This document shows positions 35,577-43,968 of a DNA stretch of 64,000 bases, in pieces. The position numbers were made by a program, and so were the translations under genes. Source of the stretch: Fidelibacterota bacterium. Lineage in GTDB: Bacteria; Marinisomatota; Marinisomatia; Marinisomatales; S15-B10. Numbering within the stretch: the stretch's first letter is position 1; every line of letters begins with the position of its first letter. The notes beneath the pieces were generated by a model, which was not told the origin of the DNA, did not search any database, and saw only the letters and a program-made list of their open reading frames with translations. The stretch is from NCBI GenBank assembly GCA_002715465.1, contig PAYY01000007.1, positions 228,475-292,474 on the forward strand, written 5' to 3'.

Positions 35577-37061
35577 TTATCCAACACTACCTTCAAGACT
35601 TACTTCTAAAAGTTTTTGTGCTTCTACAGCAAACTCCATAGGAAGTTCTTTGAAAACTTCTTTACAAAAGCCATTCACAATCATAGAAACGGCATCCTCA
35701 GTAGAAATTCCTCTTTGGTTGCAATAATAAATTTGATCTTCACCAATAGCTGAAGTAGAGGCTTCATGTTCCATTTGAGCACTTGGATTTCTAACATCAA
35801 TGTATGGGAAAGTATGAGCGCCACATTTATCCCCTATTAGTAAAGAGTCACATTGAGAATAGTTTCGAGCGTTTTCTGCTTTTTTCTGAATTGAAACAGC
35901 CCCACGGTAAGTGTTTTGACCCTTTCCAGCTGAAATTCCTTTTGACACAATTGTACTTGAGGTGTTTTTACCCATATGTATCATTTTTGTACCCGTATCA
36001 GCCTGTTGAAAATTGTTTGTTAGGGCAACTGAATAAAATTCTCCTATACTATTATCACCTTTAAGTATCACACTAGGATATTTCCAAGTTATTGCTGAGC
36101 CTGTTTCTACTTGTGTCCAAGAAATTTTAGCATTTTTTTCAAGGCATGAGCCACGTTTTGTTACAAAATTAAAGATACCACCTTTTCCAGTTTTCGGATC
36201 ACCAGGATACCAGTTTTGAACAGTGGAATATTTAATCGTAGCGTTTCTATGAGCTACTAACTCAACCACTGCTGCATGTAATTGATTTTCATCCCGCATA
36301 GGAGCAGTACAACCTTCAAGATAACTAACATGACTATCTTCATCAGCGATAATTAAAGTCCTTTCAAATTGACCAGTATTTGCAGCATTAATTCTAAAAT
36401 AAGTGGAAAGCTCCATAGGACAGCGGACACCTTTCGGTACATAAACAAAACTTCCATCGCTAAAAACAGCTGAATTTAGAGTAGCAAAAAAATTGTCAGT
36501 ATAAGGGACAACTGATCCAAGATATTTGCGAACTAATTCGGGGTGATTGATTACAGCTTCTGAAAAAGAACAAAAAATTACACCGGCCTTTTCTAATTCT
36601 TTCTTAAAGGTAGTTGCAACTGAGACGGAGTCAAATACAGCATCTACAGCAACTCCAGCAAGCATTTTTTGTTCTTCCAAAGGAATGCCTAGCTTCGCAT
36701 ATGTTTTTAATAATTCCGGATCTACTTCATCAAGATTTTTAGGAGCATCATCTTTGGATTTAGGGGCTGCGAAATAGCTAATGGATTGGTAATCAATAGG
36801 CTCATATTTTACCATATGCCAATTTGGTTCTTCCATTTTGAGCCATTGTCGATAGGCCTTCAGTCTCCAATCAAGTAACCACTCCGGCTCATTTTTCTTG
36901 GAAGATATAAGCTTGATTACTTTTTCATTAAGACCAGGTGGAATGGTTTCCTGGTCAATCTCAGTTATAAAACCATATTTATATTCCTGAGAAAGTTGAC
37001 TTTCTATTGTTTGCATCTCGTCTGTTAGAGTTTGAACAGATGATTCATTATCTTTCATCAT
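35577..37061 (-). CDS. sufB: Fe-S cluster assembly protein SufB
   Basis: Scaffold subunit SufB, 494 aa, first gene of the SUF operon. Recognisable stretches are [39 protein letters not shown], and [19 protein letters not shown] with the conserved cysteine for cluster building. It works with SufC and SufD. Two adjacent ATG codons (37061 and 37058) are possible starts. The 107 bases upstream contain a candidate promoter and an operator-like repeat. Confidence 0.97.
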   Translation of the reverse strand: MMKDNESSVQTLTDEMQTIESQLSQEYKYGFITEIDQETIPPGLNEKVIKLISSKKNEPEWLLDWRLKAYRQWLKMEEPNWHMVKYEPIDYQSISYFAAPKSKDDAPKNLDEVDPELLKTYAKLGIPLEEQKMLAGVAVDAVFDSVSVATTFKKELEKAGVIFCSFSEAVINHPELVRKYLGSVVPYTDNFFATLNSAVFSDGSFVYVPKGVRCPMELSTYFRINAANTGQFERTLIIADEDSHVSYLEGCTAPMRDENQLHAAVVELVAHRNATIKYSTVQNWYPGDPKTGKGGIFNFVTKRGSCLEKNAKISWTQVETGSAITWKYPSVILKGDNSIGEFYSVALTNNFQQADTGTKMIHMGKNTSSTIVSKGISAGKGQNTYRGAVSIQKKAENARNYSQCDSLLIGDKCGAHTFPYIDVRNPSAQMEHEASTSAIGEDQIYYCNQRGISTEDAVSMIVNGFCKEVFKELPMEFAVEAQKLLEVSLEGSVG

Positions 37062-37084
37062 AATAGCCTTTTAATATATATAGA

Positions 37085-37113
37085 AATTAATTTCGCTAAT
37101 CGGCAGGAGTCAA
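37085..37113 (-). promoter_or_regulatory. candidate sigma70-type promoter for the SUF operon
   Basis: On the minus strand TTGACT (37113-37108) and TTAATT (37090-37085) are separated by 17 bases, close to the -35 and -10 consensus. The start of sufB lies about 24 bases downstream of the -10 element. The element was found by eye and the promoter rules of this lineage are unknown. Confidence 0.4.
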
Positions 37114-37128
37114 GGAATATCAGACTGA

Positions 37129-37157
37129 TTTTGTCTCATTTGAGACAAAACGTCTCA
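37129..37157. promoter_or_regulatory. operator-like repeat upstream of sufB (three GTCTCA half-sites)
   Basis: A perfect inverted repeat with 10-base arms, TTTTGTCTCA and TGAGACAAAA, two bases apart (37129-37150). It is followed by a third half-site GTCTCA at 37152-37157. It lies about 16 bases upstream of the candidate -35 and 68 bases from sufB, a position that suits an activator. The operon encodes its own Rrf2 regulator, the natural candidate to bind here. It is also just after the selD stop, so a weak hairpin or terminator role is possible, but no T-run follows. Confidence 0.5.
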
Positions 37158-37168
37158 TTTAATTATAA

Positions 37169-38221
37169 TTAATATACATGAATCCTTTTATCATTTGAAG
37201 TTTTGATAAACTTTCCAATAATACTAGCATCGTACGGTGTTTTGCCTTTGAAGTCTTTCACAAAAGAGTCTACTTTTTCTGTTGGTATAGCAATTAACAA
37301 ACCACCCGATGTTTGTGAATCAGCAATCATTAATTTTGCAATTGTATCAAACTTTTCATGAAAGTTGATTTCATTTGTAATATTATCCAGGTTTCTTTTT
37401 GTCCCACTGGGTACAATTCCATTACTTGCTAGTTCACGAACTCCATTAATAAATGGTAATTCATTAAACTTGATCTCAACTGAGACAGAGCTAGCTTTAC
37501 ACATTTCAAAAAGATGGCCAAGAAGACCAAATCCTGTTACATCAGTTGCGGCTTTAACACCATACTTAACCATGAGTTCACTAGCTGATGAATTTAGTGT
37601 TGTCATTAATTTATTTACCTCTTCAATTAAATTTACTGAGGCTTTATCCTTTTTAATTGCAGTGGAAATTATGCCTGAACCTAAAGGTTTAGTTAAAAGA
37701 AGTGTATTCCCAGGTTGTGCTCCTCCATTAGTAACTACTTGATCTAAAGGAATTTTTCCAGTTACAACTAATCCATATTTTGGTTCTTTGTCATCTATAC
37801 TATGTCCTCCTAAAATAGGTATTCCAGCTTCTTGAGATTTAATTGCTCCACCATGCAGTATTTTTTCTAATATGTTAAAGGGTAGATCATCTTTTGGAAA
37901 ACCAACGATATTTAGTGCGAATAGGGGTTTTGCACCCATTGCATATATATCAGATAGGGAATTTGCTGCTGCAATTTGGCCAAAAATGAATGGGTCATCC
38001 ACAATTGGTGTGAAGAAGTCTACTGTTTGTACTAGAGCTGTTTTTTCATCAAGACGTATTACGGCGGCGTCATCAGAAGAAGAAAAATCAGCCAGTATTG
38101 CATCATCAATATTTTTTGGTAGATTTCTCAGAACCTGAGATAGGTCATTTTGACCAAGCTTACATCCTCAGCCAGCTCCATGACTAAATTGTGTTAAACG
38201 TTTTGCATGTTTTTGTGTCAT
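37169..38221 (-). CDS. selD: selenide, water dikinase SelD, itself a selenoprotein (in-frame TGA = Sec18)
   Basis: Makes selenophosphate from selenide and ATP, the selenium donor for Sec-tRNA and selenouridine. A plain reading begins only at 38002 (MDDPFIFGQIAAANSLSDIYAMG), lacking the catalytic N-terminus. The same frame continues upstream to ATG 38221, crossing one TGA at 38170-38168. The resulting protein is 350 aa, the normal length, starting MTQKHAKRLTQFSHGAG-U-GCKLG. U18 takes the catalytic Cys position (E. coli Cys17) and K21 is the essential lysine. A candidate SECIS hairpin follows. The frame is closed upstream by TGA two codons before the ATG. It is the last gene after eda and a carbonic-anhydrase-like gene. 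Confidence 0.93.
38135..38171 (-). promoter_or_regulatory. candidate bacterial SECIS element in selD
   Basis: On the minus strand the Sec TGA lies in CTGAG (38171-38167), which can pair with CTCAG (38139-38135). Inside, GGTCA and TGACC form a 5-bp upper stem with a three-base AAA loop (38155-38143). The apical loop begins 17 bases after the TGA, within the distance known for bacterial SECIS elements. The guanine usually found at the start of the loop is absent, so the element is plausible but not perfect. Confidence 0.55.
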
Positions 38222-38269
38222 ACATCAAATTTAGAGAGGAAGAATGTGGCAAGGGAGAGGAAAATAGGA

Positions 38270-38653
38270 TTACTTTTCTCTTTTATACTCAATTGCTTCA
38301 AAATTTTCATTCACCCATAACTTTACTATCTTTAGTTTAGGGAATTGTGATTGTAGAAATAAACTGGATTGGTTTAGGTCGTAGAGTTGCTGGCTTTTGT
38401 TCACAGGATTACCAGCACAATCATGGTGGGCAACAATTCCAATTCCTATAGAAGAGTGTGCTTCAATGGAGATTTTCAATTTTTTAAGAATTGCTTCAAC
38501 ATTAGCCTTCGGTTGTTTTTTAGACAAAATTGAAACAGGCCCGGCTTCAGTAATACAGTCTACAAATTTTACCTCAAAATAATTTTTTAGATATTTAGAT
38601 ACAGGTTGCTGAACTCGTCCATCAATACAATTAATTACGGCACAAAAACTCAT
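38270..38653 (-). CDS. mini beta-carbonic-anhydrase-like zinc protein
   Basis: 127-aa protein with the metal site of beta-carbonic anhydrases: C9-X-D11-X-R13 (NCIDGR) and H76-X2-C79 (HHDCAG). It lacks the N-terminal helices and much of the dimer-forming part of true enzymes, which are about 200 aa. Catalysis is therefore uncertain; it could be a metal-binding or regulatory relative. It overlaps the eda stop by four bases and lies 48 bases before selD, so it is probably co-transcribed with both. Confidence 0.6.
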   Translation of the reverse strand: MSFCAVINCIDGRVQQPVSKYLKNYFEVKFVDCITEAGPVSILSKKQPKANVEAILKKLKISIEAHSSIGIGIVAHHDCAGNPVNKSQQLYDLNQSSLFLQSQFPKLKIVKLWVNENFEAIEYKREK

Positions 38654-39306
38654 AATTTCTGATTTCCATTAAATTTGCTTAGTTCTTGAAAGATAGTTTC
38701 TGCTTTTTTTCTTATACCTTCAAAATTCAAATCTTCCATCATTTTAGGTTCAAAAAGTGGACTCACGAATCCGATACCAGCGGCACCAGCATTAAGAACA
38801 TCTAACATATTGTTTATGTTTATTCCGGCAGTAGGAAAGATCTTTAGGTGAGGTTGAGGTCCTAAAATATAACTTATATATTCTGCTACGTTAGGGGGCG
38901 AAGGAAAAAGTTTTACAAAGTCAGCGCCAGCATCATCTGCAACTTGCATTTCTGTAGGAGTTTGAGTGCCAGGGATAGCAACTACATCTAATTCTCTACA
39001 CCTTTCTACTACTCTATGATTAAATATTGGAGACACAATAAATTCAGCACCTGCATCAACGGCACGATCAACAGACTCTTGATTCATTACAGTTCCAGCA
39101 CCAATACATAAAGATTTATCTCTAGATCGAAATTGTGTAATTAAATCTAATGCGCTAGGTGTAGTTAAAGTGAATTCGATTATTTTAAAGCCACCTTCTA
39201 TAGCGGCTATCATGGATGATTCTGCTATGGTTTTATTCTTAACTCTTATAATAGCACTCACCTTTTCAGTTAGGATAGTATTGACTATTTCATTCTTTTT
39301 ACTCAT
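38650..39306 (-). CDS. eda: 2-keto-3-deoxy-6-phosphogluconate/4-hydroxy-2-oxoglutarate aldolase
   Basis: Class I aldolase with a TIM-barrel fold, 218 aa. IEFTLTTPSALDLI carries the conserved Glu, CIGAGTVM the substrate site, FVKLFPSPPN the Schiff-base lysine, and KIFPTAGININNM the phosphate site. It cleaves KDPG to pyruvate and glyceraldehyde-3-phosphate in the Entner-Doudoroff or uronate routes. No other Entner-Doudoroff gene is nearby. It diverges from korA, with 225 bases between them. Confidence 0.9.
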   Translation of the reverse strand: MSKKNEIVNTILTEKVSAIIRVKNKTIAESSMIAAIEGGFKIIEFTLTTPSALDLITQFRSRDKSLCIGAGTVMNQESVDRAVDAGAEFIVSPIFNHRVVERCRELDVVAIPGTQTPTEMQVADDAGADFVKLFPSPPNVAEYISYILGPQPHLKIFPTAGININNMLDVLNAGAAGIGFVSPLFEPKMMEDLNFEGIRKKAETIFQELSKFNGNQKL

Positions 39307-39531
39307 TTGCTAATATAGAATTTTGCAAAACGAAGATGTTCTTTTGCTTTTGTTGCATTGAGATCAGAATTTAACATATTATATTTGAAGCTGGTGACCA
39401 TAAATTTTAAATGCTTTGGCTTTGTGTTACTATTTTCAAGTTGTTAAATTTAAAAGTGAAAATGATGGCCTAAAATAATTTTTCATGAAAGAATATAAAT
39501 CTAATAGTTTATACAGGAGTAAAATTTAGTT

Positions 39532-41364
39532 ATGCCTGATCGGAAAGTTGAAAGTTTAGAAAGTGTAGTTATTCGTTTTGCTGGTGATTCGGGAGATGGG
39601 ATGCAACTCATGGGAGATCGTTTTACTAATACCGCGGCTCTTGTAGGAAATGATCTTGGAACTTTTCCCGATTTTCCAGCGGAAATAAGAGCACCTGCTG
39701 GTTCTCTTGCTGGCGTTAGCGCTTTTCAGTTACAGTTTAGTAGTAGAGATATTTTTACTCCTGGAGATAATCTTGATGTCCTTGTTGCTATGAACCCAGC
39801 AGCTTTAAAAATGCATATTAAAGATTTAAGAGATGGTGGAATTCTTATTTTAAATAAATCAAGTTTTACAGCAAAAAATTTGAAGTTGGCTACTTGGGAA
39901 AAAAATCCTATTGAAGATGGCTCTCTTTCAACTTATCAAGTATACGATATTGAAATAAGTAGACTTGTTGCTAATGCTATGGAAGATCTTGATATCACAA
40001 GTAAAATGGTAGAAAGAACAAAAAACTTTTTTGGCTTAGGGCTTTTATATTGGATGTATGGTCGACCAATGGAGCCAACTATTGAATGGCTAGAAAGTAA
40101 ATTCAAAAAAAAACCAGAACTTATTGAATCCAATGTTAGAGCATTGAAAGCTGGGTTTAATTTTGGTGATATTACAGAATCATTTGCGACACAATTTGAG
40201 GTAGGACCCGCACCACTTGAGGTAGGTACTTATAGAAATATTATTGGAAACTATGCTACGGGGCTTGGTTTGCTAGCAGCAGCTAAAAGCTCAAAACTGC
40301 CACTTTTTTTTGGTGGTTATCCAATTACTCCGGCTAGCGATATTTTGCATCAACTTGCTCATTACAGAAATTATGGTGTTAAAACATTTCAAGCTGAGGA
40401 TGAGATTTCAGGAGTTGGATCAGCTGTAGGCGCATCTTTTTCAGGTAGCCTTGCTGTTACTGCTTCTTCTGGTCCAGGTATATGTTTGAAAGCCGAGACT
40501 ATTGGCCTTGCGGTTATTGCTGAACTTCCATTAGTCATTATCAATGTTCAACGAGCTGGTCCTAGTACTGGTATGCCTACAAAAACTGAGCAGGCAGATT
40601 TTTTCATGACCATGTATGGACGTAATGGAGAGTCCCCTGCACCTATTATTGCTCCTGCTACTCCTGGGGACTGTTTTTTTATGGCCTATGAAGCATGTCG
40701 CATTGCTTTAAAATATATGACACCAGTATTCATTTTATCTGATGCATTTCTTGCTAATGGTTCTGAACCTTGGATGATTCCTAATATTGATGATCTTCAA
40801 TCTATAGAAATTAAATTTGCAGAAACTAGAGATGGCCAATACATGCCTTATGAAAGAGATGAAAAGACTTTGGCGCGACATTGGGCTATTCCTGGGATGG
40901 CTGGTTTTGAACATAGAATAGGAGGTTTAGAAAGAGAACATATTACAGGAAATGTGAGTTATGATCCTGACAATCATGATCTTATGGTTAAACTGAGATC
41001 AGAAAAAGTAGCTGCAATAAAAAATGAAATTCCTCCTACCGAACTTTATGGTGAAGAAACTGGGGATTTACTGGTGCTAGGTTGGGGTAGTACATTTGGA
41101 GCGATCAGAACATCAGTTGAAGCCTTAAGAGAAGAAGGTCAATCGGTAGCTCATGCACATTTACGTTGGCTTAATCCTTTCCCAGCTGATCTTGGAGAAA
41201 TACTGTTAAAGTTCCAAAAGGTTTTGATTCCAGAGGTTAATTCTGGTCAACTGATCAAATTAATCCGTTCGGAATTTCTTATTGATGCGGAAGGTTTGAA
41301 CTTTGTTAGAGGAAAACCATTTCGTAAATCACAAATAATAAAAAAAATAAAAGAAATTTTATAG
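39532..41364 (+). CDS. korA: 2-oxoacid:ferredoxin oxidoreductase, fused gamma-alpha subunit (KorA type)
   Basis: Gamma domain (about 1-190, RFAGDSGDGMQLMGDRF...) fused to the alpha pyrimidine-binding domain (about 220-600), 610 aa, as in 2-oxoglutarate:ferredoxin oxidoreductases. Key segments are GGYPITPASDILHQLA, QAEDEISGVGSAVGASFSG and VINVQRAGPSTGMPTKTEQAD. With KorB it converts 2-oxoglutarate plus CoA to succinyl-CoA, or the reverse, using ferredoxin, which suits low-oxygen or reductive carbon metabolism. A 2-oxoglutarate rather than pyruvate substrate is inferred from the family. An AGGAG lies 12 bases before the ATG. Confidence 0.93.
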   Translation: MPDRKVESLESVVIRFAGDSGDGMQLMGDRFTNTAALVGNDLGTFPDFPAEIRAPAGSLAGVSAFQLQFSSRDIFTPGDNLDVLVAMNPAALKMHIKDLRDGGILILNKSSFTAKNLKLATWEKNPIEDGSLSTYQVYDIEISRLVANAMEDLDITSKMVERTKNFFGLGLLYWMYGRPMEPTIEWLESKFKKKPELIESNVRALKAGFNFGDITESFATQFEVGPAPLEVGTYRNIIGNYATGLGLLAAAKSSKLPLFFGGYPITPASDILHQLAHYRNYGVKTFQAEDEISGVGSAVGASFSGSLAVTASSGPGICLKAETIGLAVIAELPLVIINVQRAGPSTGMPTKTEQADFFMTMYGRNGESPAPIIAPATPGDCFFMAYEACRIALKYMTPVFILSDAFLANGSEPWMIPNIDDLQSIEIKFAETRDGQYMPYERDEKTLARHWAIPGMAGFEHRIGGLEREHITGNVSYDPDNHDLMVKLRSEKVAAIKNEIPPTELYGEETGDLLVLGWGSTFGAIRTSVEALREEGQSVAHAHLRWLNPFPADLGEILLKFQKVLIPEVNSGQLIKLIRSEFLIDAEGLNFVRGKPFRKSQIIKKIKEIL

Positions 41365-41372
41365 GGAGCAAT

Positions 41373-42389
41373 ATGACTAAAACTTCTATAGCACCTTTGA
41401 AAAAGAAAGATTTTGTTTCAGATCAAGATGTACGATGGTGTCCAGGTTGTGGTGACTATTCTATTTTAGCACAAACTCAGAAGACTATGCCAGACCTCGA
41501 TATACCTAAAGAAAAAATAGTTTTTGTAGCAGGAATTGGTTGCTCGAGTCGTTTCCCCTATTATATGGATACCTTCGGTTTTCATACAATCCACGGTAGG
41601 GCCCCAGCTATTGCTTCAGGTATCAAAGTATCAAACCCAGACCTTTCTGTTTGGGTTATCACTGGTGATGGAGATGCACTATCTATTGGCGGGAATCACC
41701 TGATCCATTTACTAAGACGTAATTTGGACATGAATATTATTCTATTCAATAATGAAATTTATGGACTTACCAAAGGTCAATATTCTCCTACCTCTGAATT
41801 TGGAAAAAAGACTAAATCTTCACCATTTGGGTCTCTTGATAGACCTTTTAACCCAATATCTTTGGCTCTTGGTGCTAATTCTACATTTATTTCCAGGACA
41901 ATAGATACTAATACACTACATCTTCAAGACTCCTTAAAACAAGCTCACTATCATAAAGGTACTTCTTTTATTGAAGTCTATCAGAATTGTCTTATTTATA
42001 ATGATGGTGCATTTTCGCATCTTTCAGATAAATCAGTAAAAGATGATAATATCCTTGATCTTAAACATAATGAGCCAATGATATTTGGTAAGGAACTTGA
42101 CAAAGGGATTCGTCTTGAGGGGTTCAAAGCTAAAGTTGTAAAAATAGGAAAAAATATAGCTAAAGAAGATATTCTTGTCCATAATCAACATGATCGAGAT
42201 TTAGCTGGGTTATTAGCAAATTTTACTGAAGATGAATCTCTACCAACTCCTTTAGGTGTGATTTATACTAATAACCAACCTAGATATGAAGAATTAATGA
42301 TTGAACAAATTAATTTAGCAAAAGAAAAACTTGGTGAGGGAGATCTTCAAAAACTAATATCAGGGACAGACACATGGGAGGTAACGTAG
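41373..42389 (+). CDS. korB: 2-oxoacid:ferredoxin oxidoreductase beta subunit (KorB type)
   Basis: TPP-binding beta subunit, 338 aa. CPGCGDY near 23-29 and IGCSS provide Fe-S cluster cysteines. ITGDGDALSIGGNHLIHLLRRN is the TPP/Mg motif, and NNEIYGLTKGQYSPTS the following loop. There is no separate ferredoxin-like delta subunit, as usual for KorAB. It starts 9 bases after korA with GGGAGC as ribosome binding site, so the two form an operon. Confidence 0.94.
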   Translation: MTKTSIAPLKKKDFVSDQDVRWCPGCGDYSILAQTQKTMPDLDIPKEKIVFVAGIGCSSRFPYYMDTFGFHTIHGRAPAIASGIKVSNPDLSVWVITGDGDALSIGGNHLIHLLRRNLDMNIILFNNEIYGLTKGQYSPTSEFGKKTKSSPFGSLDRPFNPISLALGANSTFISRTIDTNTLHLQDSLKQAHYHKGTSFIEVYQNCLIYNDGAFSHLSDKSVKDDNILDLKHNEPMIFGKELDKGIRLEGFKAKVVKIGKNIAKEDILVHNQHDRDLAGLLANFTEDESLPTPLGVIYTNNQPRYEELMIEQINLAKEKLGEGDLQKLISGTDTWEVT

Positions 42390-42459
42390 GATTCCCTTTT
42401 AAGCTATTAATTTTCAAATTAGTTATTTATATGTCAAGCCCATTTTAAGGATTTAAGTT

Positions 42460-43857
42460 TTGTCTTACCGAATTGAAATAGATACCATGGGTGAAATTAA
42501 TGTTCCAGCTGAAAAATATTGGGGTGCACAGACTCAGCGTTCCTTGGAAAACTTCAAGATTGGAAAGGAATATTTCCCATCGGAATTTATTAAGGCTTAT
42601 GGCCTAATTAAATGGGTATCTGCTGATGTGAATGCAAGGATTGGAGTATTAGATGAAAAAATAGCATGTTTAATTTGTGATGCTTCACAGGAAATAATTG
42701 ATGGAAAACTAGATGATCAATTTCCTTTAGTTGTATGGCAAACGGGTAGTGGTACTCAGACAAATATGAATTTCAATGAGGTAATTGCTAATCGTGCTAT
42801 TGAAATTTCAGGTGGTAAAATGGGGTCGAAAATCCCTGTTCATCCTAATGATCATGTTAATAAATCTCAATCAACAAATGACACTTTTCCTTCAGCAATT
42901 AATATTGCAGTCGCAATGGAAATAAATTCTCATCTTTTAACTGAAATTAATTTACTTAAAGAAGGATTAGAATTAAAAGCGGATGAATTTTCAGATATAG
43001 TAAAATTAGGTCGAACCCATCTACAAGATGCTACTCCTGTAACTTTAGGACAAGAATTTTCTGGATATGCATCACAGATAGATCACGCAATTACTTCTAT
43101 AAAACATGCTTTGCTTCATATCTATGAACTTTCATGGGGAGGTACGGCTGTTGGTACAGGTTTAAATTCTCCTGAAGGTTATGCAGAAATGGTTGCTAAT
43201 TTAATTGCCAAAAAAACAGGATTACCATTTAAATCAGCACCAAACAAATTTGAATCAATGGGTGCGCATGATTCAGCAATTGAAATGTCTGGTGCATTAA
43301 AAACACTTGCTGTTTCTCTTAATAAAATCGCCAATGATTTGCGTTGGTTGGGTAGTGGACCAAGGTCAGGAATTGGAGAAATAATTTTACCATCAAATGA
43401 GCCAGGATCGTCAATTATGCCTGGTAAAGTGAATCCAACTCAAGCTGAAGCCATTACAATGGTTGCAGCTCAAGTAATGGGTAATGATACTACTCTTACT
43501 ATGGCTTGTTCATCAGGTAATTTTGAGCTAAATGTATATCGTCCAGTTATAGCATTTAATTTATTGCAATCTATTAAACTTATTGGCGATGCTGCTTCTT
43601 CATTTAATAAAAAATGTATATCCGGTATTAAACCTAATCTTGACCGAATTCAAAAGAATCTTAACAATTCATTAATGCTTGTAACAGCTTTGACGCCATT
43701 TATCGGTTATGATAAAGCAGCAAAAGTAGCAAAGACAGCGCATAAAAATAATTCTACTTTGAGGGAAGCTATCATTGCTCTCGGTTATATGTCAGGTGAA
43801 GAATTTGATGAAAAAGTAAAGCCAGAAGAAATGATATCACCAAGTAATTTAATCTAA
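42460..43857 (+). CDS. fumC: class II fumarate hydratase
   Basis: Fe-independent fumarase of the TCA cycle, 465 aa. The signature [13 protein letters not shown] is intact, with [18 protein letters not shown] and [17 protein letters not shown] around the active site. The start is TTG at 42460, preceded by AAGGA; the sequence before the next ATG (residue 10) aligns with the usual fumarase N-terminus, so the TTG is real. It follows korAB by 70 bases. Together with Mdh it gives three TCA-type steps in this window. Confidence 0.96.
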   Translation: MSYRIEIDTMGEINVPAEKYWGAQTQRSLENFKIGKEYFPSEFIKAYGLIKWVSADVNARIGVLDEKIACLICDASQEIIDGKLDDQFPLVVWQTGSGTQTNMNFNEVIANRAIEISGGKMGSKIPVHPNDHVNKSQSTNDTFPSAINIAVAMEINSHLLTEINLLKEGLELKADEFSDIVKLGRTHLQDATPVTLGQEFSGYASQIDHAITSIKHALLHIYELSWGGTAVGTGLNSPEGYAEMVANLIAKKTGLPFKSAPNKFESMGAHDSAIEMSGALKTLAVSLNKIANDLRWLGSGPRSGIGEIILPSNEPGSSIMPGKVNPTQAEAITMVAAQVMGNDTTLTMACSSGNFELNVYRPVIAFNLLQSIKLIGDAASSFNKKCISGIKPNLDRIQKNLNNSLMLVTALTPFIGYDKAAKVAKTAHKNNSTLREAIIALGYMSGEEFDEKVKPEEMISPSNLI

Positions 43858-43968
43858 ACATTTTTACTTTTTTGTGCATTCTTGTATAGAGTTGTTTAAA
43901 CTACATAGAATCTTACGAACCTATTTGTTTTAGTAGAAAATTGTAAAAGGGCGGGAGAGTGACATCTA

